DNA from: Hofstenia miamia
Taxonomy: Eukaryota > Xenacoelomorpha > Acoela
Length of the DNA stretch: 64,000 nt
Assembly: GCA_004352715.1 (NCBI GenBank)
Contig: SCFE01000009.1
Location: forward strand, 1,569,905-1,633,904
Reading direction: 5' to 3'
Shown here: piece by piece, positions 22,970 through 33,900 of the stretch
Position numbering within the stretch: the stretch's first letter is position 1
How the letters are laid out: each line of letters begins with the position of its first letter
Notes under the pieces: model-generated
What the model was told of the DNA's origin: nothing
What the model saw: the letters and a program-made list of their open reading frames with translations, nothing else
Database searches by the model: none
Translations under genes and position numbers: made by a program

Positions 22970-23769
22970 GGTTGTCAGCGTTGGAGTCGCACAGTCTAGT
23001 GTGTGCAGTGTAGCAAAACCATGAAAAATTAACTACTACAGATGTGTTTGTGGGCAGGTTCTGACACCAACCCACACGGAGAAAGGACTGCTCCTTTGTC
23101 GTGCGCTTTACTTTGGCTTCTATGCTGACTTTGATGTTGATGAATGGAAGCAAGTTTAGTTTAGTGAACAAGCTACAGTGTCTCTGTCACAGCCAGTGAA
23201 ACGACAGAGCTGTTTTATCTACAGGGAAGTGGAACTGAAGCGCCTTATTTCTGAAGAAGAATTGGTTTTGAGCATGACTATCAAGATCCAAAACTGCTTG
23301 TGAACGCTGATGTTCATGGTACGGCAAGACTAGCCTTCATTTTAGTAAGGTCAAAGTTAATCAGGCGGAGTATTGTTGCATGCTGCTGCAGAAGGTGTTC
23401 ACCGACATTGCAGCCGAACTGAATGAAGCACCATGGACCTGGCAGCAGGATTGCGCGACACCGCACATTGCAGCGGCCACTCAGGAATTTCTCAAAACCC
23501 CTTGTCTCGATTGGATCAGAAAATATGAGTGGCCGGCTAAGTCTCTGGATTTGAACCCCATTGATTACGGCATTTAGAGATGCTTAACAACTGCCATCTC
23601 TCAAAGAAGCGATGCAATAGTCACCTTTGATGACCTGAAGACAGTTCTCTTGGATTTATGGGACAATATTGACTTGCATTGTATGCATACCATAAAGCGT
23701 AAAAAGCTTCTTTAATTTTTTGAAATTGATGAACTTTGAGAAATGCCACCGTTTTTTTGGATCATCCTG
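22970..23769 (+). mobile_element. Tc1/mariner-superfamily relic, DD37D-type
   Basis: Transposase remnants lie in several frames: an HTH-like piece VGVAQSSVCSVAK (about 22980), LTPTHTEKGLLLCRAL, DVDEWKQV followed by a stop and FSEQATVSL where the first catalytic Asp (FSDE) should be, then WQQDCATPHIAAATQEFLKT and WPAKSLDLNPIDYGI. The Asp of QQD and the Asp of IDY are separated by 37 residues, as in DD37D (maT-like) mariners. The 3' terminus is visible as GGATCATCCTG followed by TA, ending at 23769. I could not find the matching 5' inverted repeat. The first catalytic Asp is lost, so the copy is dead. Confidence 0.8.
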
Positions 23770-24475
23770 TAGTTATATTAGGTACACTAATCAAAACAAT
23801 CTTGTAATCAGAACATGGACATTCAGTAAAATGTAATTCAAATTTAAATCATTTGGGTATTTCAGATAATTAATAATTATTCGATAATTGCAAGTAAGTG
23901 TAGTAAAAATTTTAGTGTTAACAGAATGCAAATAATAACTATTTACTAAATAACGTAAGTGATTTTCAAGTGCTTGAGTAAGACAATATCTATATTTTCC
24001 ATGCTTGCAGTTGTGTGTAAAACGTCTGATTATTAACAAACTAATAACAGTCATATTTTTATTTAAGCGATGTAAATAAAGGCAGTAAAACCTATGAGCG
24101 ACCAATGCAGATGTGAGCTTACAGTACCCTTAGTGTAAATAGACGGAATAAAACACTTTTCGGAATTTGTAATACAATTATTTCAATAAAATTAAGTATT
24201 TAGACGTAAGGTTATAATTTGCCAATGAAAATTTTTACAAATATAATTTGCATTCTTTTTGGGTTTTAGTAATTATATTGTAGAATCGCTACCAGACTAG
24301 ATCTGACTTTAGTAAACCTTAATCTCGATAAATCCAATACCTTAGTCTTTAGTGGTCGTAGCTCTAACTTTTCAAATTGTCTACTACTTGTTGAGACTTA
24401 CTATTGTATAGTTACCACTGAATTGTAACTGGCATAATTTACATATATATTTGTTCGTTTAGACTAATGCCAACA

Positions 24476-25740
24476 GATAAGATAAGATAAGATAAGATAA
24501 GATAATCTATATTCATTTGAATTTTTTTACAATATTTTACTGATATTTCAAATGAATAGCGTCATTAACTACTATGTACAAAAAAATGAATAATAACAAA
24601 AATGAAATAAATAAAACAACACTGACTAAAAAATACACTGACTACGGATAGCTTACTAATTTCGATTTATTGTATAATCGTTATTATAAAATTTAAATCC
24701 TATCCATGATCTACCTGATATAAACTTTTGTTTGAGAAATAATAATTTTAATTCTTTTTTGAATTTTTTAAGGTTGTCTATTATTTTCATTTCTTTTGGC
24801 AATATATTCCAGTTATAAATTGCAGTATTAATAAAGGATTGACTCATGATATTTTTATTAAATTTAACACGTGAGTAGTTTTTTGATCGTTTATTTTGCT
24901 TCAGACAATCTGTCGAAAATGAGAATGATATCTCGTTGTAGGGTGGAATTTTCTTTATGAATTTGAAGAAATAAATAATAATATTGTAAATAATTAACTC
25001 TTGTGGAAAAAGAATAGATTTAGAAATATATTCTTTGATTTAGAAGTTTTTATTACAAACATTTAATGCCTATTTTAGTTGAACTCGAAGCTTTTTTATC
25101 ATTAGGCTGTGTACATTAGTATATAAGATATTAGCATAGTTTAAATTACTCATAACAAATGCATGAAACATTTGAATTACTGCAATTGGGGGTAACTGTT
25201 GGGAAACATGGGATATCTTTCTAATACCTATAGCCATTTTTTTAATAATAGTATTTATTTGCTACGTGAAATTAAGATTTGAATCTATTATTACTCCTAG
25301 ATATTTAAACTTATTAACAGGTATAACAGATGAATTATTGAAATTAATTGAATAGTCGGAGATGTCCGTTTTTTTTCTAAAAGGTTGCATTATGCAAAAT
25401 TCAGTTTTTTTCGTATTAATACGCAATCTATGCATGTTAAAATAGTTGCTCAATTTTATACAATTCGATTCAATAACTTTTACAGCTTTATCTAAGGATT
25501 TATTTCCACAGTAAATAGATGTATCATCGGCGTATTGTATTATTTCACAGTCCGTAATTTCCCTCATGTCATTCACATAAATATTAAATAGCAGGGGACC
25601 TAGTATGGTTCCTTGAGGTACATCATTATTGACAGACAACCAATTTGAAAAAGTATCATTTAATTTAACTCGCTGAAGTCTATTACTTAAGTAATTAGAT
25701 ATACATATACTACTCGTATGCATCGCCATTTAGCCTCCCA
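24476..25740 (-). mobile_element. 5'-truncated non-LTR retrotransposon
   Basis: Read on the minus strand, the element begins inside RT with NYLSNRLQRVKLND. It shows VPQGTILGPLLFNIYVNDM, the catalytic motif IQYADDTSIY (about 25512-25541), MHRLRINTKKTEF and FKYLGVIIDSNLNF. A later frame (24656-24847) reads INTAIYNWNILPKEMK, the usual C-terminal tail of jockey/CR1-like elements. The 3' end is a pentanucleotide tail, (TTATC)n on this strand (24476-24506). The YADD residues are intact but the ORF is split, and endonuclease plus ORF1 are missing, as expected after incomplete target-primed reverse transcription. Confidence 0.9.
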
Positions 25741-25749
25741 TTAACTACT

Positions 25750-26880
25750 AATCAAGCCTAATATGATGCAACATAATTCAATTTAGATTTTATTCATTAA
25801 CTAATGTATTTAAATATAAATGTGCAAAAAAATTGACATCTACCTGTTGCAATTTAATTCCTTTCTCAAGTAGATTTCTGATGATTCCTGTCACAATAAC
25901 TCAGCTAGACAAAATGTTTGCCTTTACATTCGTAAAAAGGCATTTTGACAACTGATAGTGTTTAATCTAATTATATAAACTTTTTACAAATCTATAAGAA
26001 TAATATTTTGGATAATCATAGAAAAATATTAATTAAAACGTTTATCATTTTTTCTTTTCTTTTTTATTCTATTTTCTTTGATTGTCAGATTATTGTTGTA
26101 AAAAAGCTTTTTAACATTTGGGCGTCCAACCTTTATGCAAGACAATATGCTAAATGCATAATTCGGTACTATGGCTGTTTGAAAAGCATTGAATTTTTAA
26201 TTTTTAAAATTCAAAACTATGCGTGAACTTCACCATCATTTACTGACTCTAAAAATGCAAATATACAATTTTTGCAACTTCTTAGGACCCAACATTTTAA
26301 TTATTTCATCGTTTTTAGTCCAAAGTAGTAATATTGATAGTGGCCAATTGCGTGAAATTGTATCAAATTTTTCTAAAAAATAGTATTATTATCTAAAAAA
26401 ATCTATTTTTGTGTAATATTTTTCACGAAATATGCACTAAATTGAATACATTATGTATTTCAAATTATTGGATTTCATTGTTCACTACAAATGGAAAATT
26501 GTTAGTGCATTTTTAATGATATAGAATTAAGTAAAGTACAAAATGTTCACATTAAATTATGAATATGTGCCTACTCTTTGAATTTTGTTGAATATTCAAG
26601 AAAATCAAAAATCCCAAAATGCAAAAATCTTGCTAAAATCAATGCAATTTTGAAACTACCAAAATATTGTGCTGGGTTTTGAGAGGTTACAGAAGCATTT
26701 CTTGTCATTTTGGATAAGGTGCATATTGGTGAAGGCCGCCCATATTATTGAATTTGAAAGCAAAAATTTGGTGCACCCTATTGGTAACAAAAGACTTTGG
26801 TTTATAATTTTTTGCATCACTTTAACGAACTGTTCTTAATTTATAATGAACCCGGGCCCCCTCTGTATCCACCCTTGGCA
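25750..26880. other. No recognisable gene
   Basis: AT-rich sequence between a truncated LINE and a LINE-like 3' tail. I see no motif. Confidence 0.4.
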
Positions 26881-26889
26881 ATACTCCTT

Positions 26890-27087
26890 TTTGGTCATTA
26901 TGACACGCAAAAAATTCAATACTAGAATGTAGACTTATTCTTAGCCTGTTTAGCCTATAATATAGGTTTGTAAATAGTATGATTTTGTTTTATTTTTTTA
27001 ATGACGCTATTTTGAGAAGCCATCAGTTTGTATTAATTGCTTTACCTTCTCTTAATAAAGATTGTCTTATCTTATCTTATCTTATTA
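26890..27087 (+). mobile_element. LINE/SINE 3'-tail fragment with (TTATC)n
   Basis: A plus-strand segment ends CTTCTCTTAATAAAGATTGT followed by at least three tandem CTTAT units (about 27063-27086). The AATAAA signal close to the pentanucleotide tail is like a non-LTR element 3' end. The tail is the same pentamer as the LINE at 24476-25740, but the preceding sequence does not match it, so this is another family or a SINE using the same tail. The 5' border is not defined. Confidence 0.45.
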
Positions 27088-28129
27088 CACTTATTTGGGA
27101 ATATGCATAAATCATTTTGACTTCCATTGTCAGAAACTGAAATACAAACAGTTAGTGCAAATCAGATGCAACTTTGACCTTGAACTTTTATATAAACTCT
27201 GCAAACCTTGACAATGACCTGACCTTAATATCGATTAACCGAATTTTATCTAGTCAAGACCAAGATAAATTATACTTTTCCGCTTTTCCCAGATGTGTCT
27301 TTAAATGTATTAACTTAAAGTAAATACCAAATAAAGGAAAAACAAGAATTTTTCTAACGCATGCAATAATCAATTCATTAACTTGGGCAAATATCTGAGA
27401 CCTTCACTACCAATTAAACTTGAAAAATCAAACTACAAAATCATTTTTCTTTCTGACTCAATGTAAAGTTTTTCAAGCTATAAATCAAGCAGACCTCCCA
27501 AAATACTTATATGGGGTCTAAAAGATTATACAAAAGGCATTATTTGTCCTTTATGACATATCATTAATCACTGCAAAAAAAGAAGTACCTTTCAAACAAT
27601 GTTAAAATTAGCTAATGTTGCTTGCATATATAAAAAAAATTATCCACTAAGATTGTGCAATTAAAGGCCTATATCAATTGTCCAATTTTTGCAAAAATTT
27701 CCAAAAACTACTATATTTCAAGATAACCCCATCTGTTATGATTTATCTTATGCTACTAAAAATTGAAGATCTTATCCCAAACATACCAATTTTGGCCCGA
27801 CTGCTTCTGTTGAATTGTCCTTTTATCATTTCATTTTCCTTAGGAAGCTAGAATGCACTGATTTTAATTCAATAGCATCAATTTAACAATGTACTACTTA
27901 AGTGGTTGATTTCAAAGAGTAAAAGTAAATTGTATATTTTCTAAATTGGGTAAAACTTGCAAATGTGTTTCGCATATACTAATTTAATTACTGCTTTTTT
28001 ATTGCATGTAAGAAATAATTGTGGAATAGTGAAATATGCGACTTCATTGTGCTTATACAGACATGATAACATAATAAAAAGTTCAATTGGTAAATAAAGA
28101 AAACTCTCTCAAATGCTACAATACTAAAG

Positions 28130-28244
28130 GTGCGTTCAGGCGAGAATATTTTGAAATATATCATTTGATATACGTCAAAAAGACGATCGTCTGAACGCCT
28201 TTTATCAAAAACCACACATCAAAAAGTTTCTCGACTGAACGCAC
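28130..28244. mobile_element. 115-bp MITE-like inverted-repeat element
   Basis: The ends are 16-bp inverted repeats: GTGCGTTCAGGCGAGA at the left and TCTCGACTGAACGCAC at the right, with 15 of 16 positions matching. There is an inner inverted GTCTGAACGCC. No coding capacity. Related 'GAACGC' words occur near 28861 and 62870, suggesting a family. No obvious target-site duplication. Confidence 0.5.
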
Positions 28245-29189
28245 ATCGTTTAAATTGATGCACTAACAGCTTGTATCTTTTTGACGTAATTCAAAAGATG
28301 CTCTTCTGAACACATGTTATTCATTTGAACGATCAGGAATTAATGACTTGGATTTGGTGACAGATTGTCTCAAGTGGCCGTGAGTTTTAAAACCCGAGGA
28401 TTTTGAAGCTCAACTATGTTAAGTTCAAAATGATCCCTGACGATATTGAATTCTAATCGTTCCATTTTTTTAAAAAAAGAAAGCAGTTACACTTTTCAAT
28501 GAAGCAATATTAGTTTTGCACAAGTTATGTTTGAGAATTGTAAATATATTTTACAAGCATGTACAACTAATTGAAATCACTTATAAATCAGAATTCCTGC
28601 ATGTATTGAAATTTAGTCAGTGTTCAATTACATAATGACAAGGAAAATTTAAACAGGTAATTCCATTTGTTTGAACAATCAGCAATTAACTAGTTGGTGT
28701 TGGCATTATTATATAAGAATATCTATCCAGTCAAATTCTTTTTCAATTTAATGTTTGAATCAGTAATTGAGGTGTTGATTATAATGTTCCCTATGATAGA
28801 AAAACACAATTCCAATTAAACTTAATCAAACAAGTGGCCGTACATCAAAATAATGCTATTGTGAACGCAATTTCATCAAATTGATGTACACCAAAACCCG
28901 CTCCTAACTTTTGATAGGTGCACGTCATAACGCAACAATATGCACAATTTAACCATAAGTCCCCCTAAAAATTCTATGATTTCTCCCTTTCCTTAAGATA
29001 TTTTAAATATTAAAGGGTCGAAAATTTCCCAATTTGAATTTTTTAAATATCGGAGGAACAATCGACAATAAACTGAACTATTCAAATCACATACCAATAG
29101 TGATAAGTAAAATGACAATAGGAATTAAACTATTTCAAATGCGAAAATGAATGTTGGTACTTGAAAAATTTCAACACAATATTTAAATG

Positions 29190-29580
29190 GCTCACAGATG
29201 CTTACTGCTGTAAAGAAAACATTGACTTTTAATTTTCTGCCAATATGCTTTAAAAGACTGTACAAAGACTTATTGTTTCTGTGGAAAATTGCCCATAAGA
29301 AAATAGATATCAATCCAGACATGTACATAACTTCTGCTGAATTTCCATATGAAACAAAGCAATTGTGTCATCCTTTATAAAGACAAATTCACTTCTGATA
29401 AAAACTTTTTTGTTTAAGCTCTACGGGTTGCAAATATGTTAATTTGCAAAAAGAAAATAATCTTTAATGAATATAATATATTTAAAAGGAAACTTCATGA
29501 GTGTTTAATGGAATTAACAGTTTCATTTGACATTAGTAATTTGTGTACCTATTATGTAAAGTGCTATTTCAGTTATTTTT
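29190..29580 (+). mobile_element. Non-LTR retrotransposon C-terminal remnant
   Basis: The frame at 29198-29380 reads LTFNFLPICFKRLYKDLLFL and then WKIAHKKIDINPDM, matching the 'L.lLPl..rR...DlvFlyK...g..di' segment after LINE RT domains. Further on, another frame reads NIFKRKLHECLMELTVSFDI followed by SNLCTYYVKCYF, matching the terminal 'fK..L......fd....CT....C' pattern. No catalytic RT motif remains. Confidence 0.55.
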
Positions 29581-30750
29581 TTATTGTTCGTTTTTGTATT
29601 GTTTAAGAATTTAAATCTATTATTAGAATTAAATATAATACAATATACATTAGGTGACAGTAATTCACTTCACGCATTCAAAACACATCCAACATTGAGC
29701 ACCTACACAAACATTGATTATACTATTATATATTGTACATATTTGTAGTTAATTATTTGGTTAAATTTAATTTTTTGTCGTGCTAGTTGTAGATTTTTTG
29801 TATACATCGCACGATAAATTTGCGGTGACTCTTAAATCAATATAGATACTGTAATGTCATATTTAATAGGAACCCCCCGTTAATGAATAAAATCGAGTTA
29901 AATAGGCAGCAAATATGTATGTTTAGAAGTTCATATTCCAATCACAAACTCAATATTTAATACCTATTTTCGTAAAAAACTATTAAACAACAATTCGCAT
30001 GTGCGTTCGACTTATCATTCAGACATTAAATTCATAATGTGAAATTTATTTTCATTTTTAAACTTAATTGAGCTTTGCAGAAATTTGGCAAAAAATAAAA
30101 TCAGTAAAAGTTAACAGTAAGCATACCCCCAGAAACAATATATCTCATGGAAAGCATTTGTTTAATAAAAATATCATTAATAAGTAATACACTGGGTAAA
30201 GGGTAAATTCTGAATCCAAGTTTGTTGTTTTTGTTTTATGTTATTGACTCATGTAGTATTACCAGCATTTCTTAAGGTGCTTAATTGTGTCAGTACTATT
30301 CTAATTGTTGACGAGGGCAAATAAACCCAATATGCATATAATTTTGCATATTTAAATTAATATTTCAGTAATGGATAACCAGAGGATTCATGATATAATA
30401 GTTCATTTCTCCATGAATTGATTCATCCCCCAGCATCACAATGCAAATAAAATTGGTTCAATTTCACCATAATGTGCCATGATGAAGATCACATCACAAA
30501 TACTACATATAATTCACAAACAGCACTCAATAACATCTTACGAAAAAGATTGAAGTTCTAAATGGTTCCAGATATTACATTCTGGATTTTAAAAATAATT
30601 TAACCAAATCAATACGAAATTTTTAAATGGTCCATCAACCCAACAATGAATTAATAACAAATCAAACAAATTAGGTTGATAATGCAAATATGTAATAATT
30701 CATTCAAATATTAGAAACTAGATTTAAGTTTCGCACAAAAGTAAAAACAA

Positions 30751-30904
30751 TTATTCAATTTCTTCATCAACATTAACTAATGATTCATAATATTCTGAAG
30801 TTTTGCGCTTTTTATGTTTTTTTTCTTTAAGGGATTCATTTTCATCATACTTCAATGATTTTCTTTTTTTCTTTTTACTGCTTCCTTCTGATGGAGTGAG
30901 TGGT
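30751..30904 (-). CDS. LYAR: LYAR terminal coding exon
   Basis: The acceptor GTATTTAG ends at 30905. The exon completes an Ile codon with the previous exon, then reads PLTPSEGSSKKKKRKS and KKHKKRKTSEYYESL, and stops with TAA at 30751. Highly basic, consistent with a nucleolar tail. Confidence 0.85.
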
Positions 30905-33900
30905 CTAAATACAACGATAAATATTAAAATAGTTGATTTCCACATTGATATTAACAATAACTAACTATATCTGAGAAACGATTCTTACAATTGAATTAAT
31001 AAATTATTGCGCATTTATATTCAAGTTTAATACAAAAGTGAATTTTCAAATTATTAAACTTGGTAATTTAGCTATTGTTAATGTCATATAAACAAAAAAA
31101 ATTTAAAAAACTATGTAAGAAGCTTTTAATTATTACATCCATAAAAAATATAATTGGGTTTATATTATGGCAGAGTTAGTCCGGATATAGCGGTTAGGAA
31201 AGATGGTGAATTCCCGGCTGCTACAGTCTTAGTCAAATCAGGCAACCTTGATCGAAGGACTGTTTCTGCTTTGGGGAATATATTTCTTCAAGGGATGTGG
31301 ACTTTGCTCCTCAATCTCCCCAAACAACTTCTTGTCAGCATTGATGATGTGTTGATGAATACTTTCATATTCTGGTATGATTCTAAAACGTATATAGCTC
31401 GTTTTTGTACATTGTTTATTTCGTCCAAGTGAGTTTTCCTGCTCCACCCTATACCATGCAGCCATAAGTGAGAATACTGTAGACAAGAGAAGTGTAAAGC
31501 ACTTCAAGCTCTTCAACTTGATAGGCAAATCTTTTGAGTTTCAAAAGAACAGTTTGCTGTTAGCACGTTTTACAGTATCTTCTATATATCTGCTAAACGT
31601 GAGTTTGTCATCAATAGTAATACCAAGCACTTTACAAAATGTACGCATTCTATGTCCATTTCTGGTGCTTTACAAGTGGCACTCAAAAAGGCAAGCTCTT
31701 TCAACTTCTGTTAATTAAAGAAAACATGTTTGGACTAAAATCTACTATGAAGATCCTTGAGAACTGTACTGCAGTTGTCACCCATGCTACTACTGCCAGG
31801 AATAAGAGGAGTGTTGTCATCAGCGAATGTCACTAGGGAATAAGAGTGATCAATGGGACTTTCACAAATAATATCATCAGTGGAGAGGTTAAAAAAATTA
31901 GTTCAGGGGAAATACACATCACAGAGCAAAAAGCTGCTTGCATAAGGTGAAATAGGCCCAAATAAGTTCAAATATTTTACAATTTGATGGAAAAAATGGC
32001 TGCCAGTCAATATCATTCCTGAAATATATACAGACACCACCGCCTGCCTTCTTACTGGAGTTTATCTTGTTCTGATCATAACGCAGAGTACCCAGGGATT
32101 GATATAAAGGAGTCGTCAATATTATCAGATAAAAAAGTCTCAATAATGCAAACCAAGGTGTAATTGCAACATTGCATGTCTTACTGAAGATGAGAAACTG
32201 CATTAGGCTTCTTTAGTGATCTTACATTGAGCATTGACAATGTGAACTTGTTCATGAATAGTCAATTTTCACACAAAACCTTGCCATTTCCAGCAACTTG
32301 AAGTTAACAATTTTCAGCTGTTCCCTAGGTGTCCCCCATCTGCAAATTAGCTTTGCTCTTGCTACAAAACTTTTCTTCTCTTCTGCTCTTTCTACTGGTG
32401 TTAGTTCTCTGGAAATAAATATTTAGTGCTAATAGATTTCAAATTGTCACTATCATACTGCGAGGCCATTGCAAATTTGGATTGAAATTTCCAACTAAAA
32501 AGATATCAGTAAAATGAACCTTTTGTTCAGCAATGAAGTCAAATACTTTCATTACACTGTCCTTGTCCTTATCCATTTCCATTCAATTCACTCAGTTATG
32601 AACTTCAGCCTCAGGCAGGTTTTGTAGTCATATTCCACACAAATTAGTGGTTGCCACACGTATCTTAGGTTCTCTTTTTGGAATAGGTGTTTGTGCAAAT
32701 CCTTTCACCAATGTGACTACCTCATCAACTTTCTTCTCAACATCTTGGATAATATTAGCATTTACATTGATTTCCAGCCTATCTTTTGCTTGAGGCTTGC
32801 AGGTGTTGCAGCATCAGAAGAGTCCAGTAATATGGCAGATTGTGTAGAAATCGTCCTTTGATATTCCACAAAAGTTAATGTTGAACCAGCTACCACAAAT
32901 GTCACAGCCAATCCAGAATTCTCCAGTTTTCTTCTTGCACTTCAAACAGCATTCGTTGACGTCGGATCTGCTTCCAGTCAGTCCTCTCCTTATGACCATT
33001 ATTAATATGAAAATAATAAATGTATAATAAACAAACAAATTTAAGGCAGATTTGATAGCAAGCAAATACAAATAATTTATTTAAATGTTATTAAAGTGAA
33101 TTATTAAAATTTTCGATTCTTTGAATTTAAATAAACAATTGGAAACTTTTTTAAATAAATTAGTTAAATGCAATTTAATGCGCGATTACCTTTAAATGTG
33201 TCCGTTATACCAATAGTAGTAGCATACAAAAATCAATAAGGATTTTTTGGTAAAAGACATTTTTACAATTTTATTGATGAAACAACCTCAAATCGTTAAA
33301 AAAGTAGTTTAAACTGGAAATTGGAAAAAAGTCACAACAATATTTTCACAGTTTGTAAGCACATATTCAATGAAGGCAGAAGCAAATTAACAAGTTGCAG
33401 GTAAACTTTTCTTTAAGAAAAAGTATTCTTAAAAATGCCATTTTACTGTAAAATTAGTACCTTCTTTGAAGCAAACGGTTTTGAAATCTCTAATAAAAGT
33501 TATTTATTAATGGGAATTACAATATTTTGATTAAACAAAATTCCCCCCATAAGTGAAGAATGAAATGATTTATGCTATATACAATAATATATATACAAAT
33601 TGTGTTAATTAACTCTATTTGTATTTGTTTAAGATTTTTAAAGCCCAGCATCCCTCAAAATGTTATATGATTGCCTTTCAGAAATGTATACATAGAATTA
33701 ATTCGAAAACTGCATGGCATTTGATTTTATGAGATAAACAAGCCTGTGTAGACATTGAAACACTATACCTATTGTGTGCACTGTTTTAAACAATGCCTGT
33801 CGAACACAATTGCACAATCTAAAAGGAAAACTTTAGCATGAAGAAAAATGCAAAAAATCAGGACCTAATGAGAAAAATTTGGAAATGCACACTCCTAGTA

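Noticed and set aside
24476-24506. (GATAA)n array as a telomere-like or CRISPR-like repeat
   Set aside because: It is the 3' tail of a LINE; the units are directly adjacent, with no spacers.
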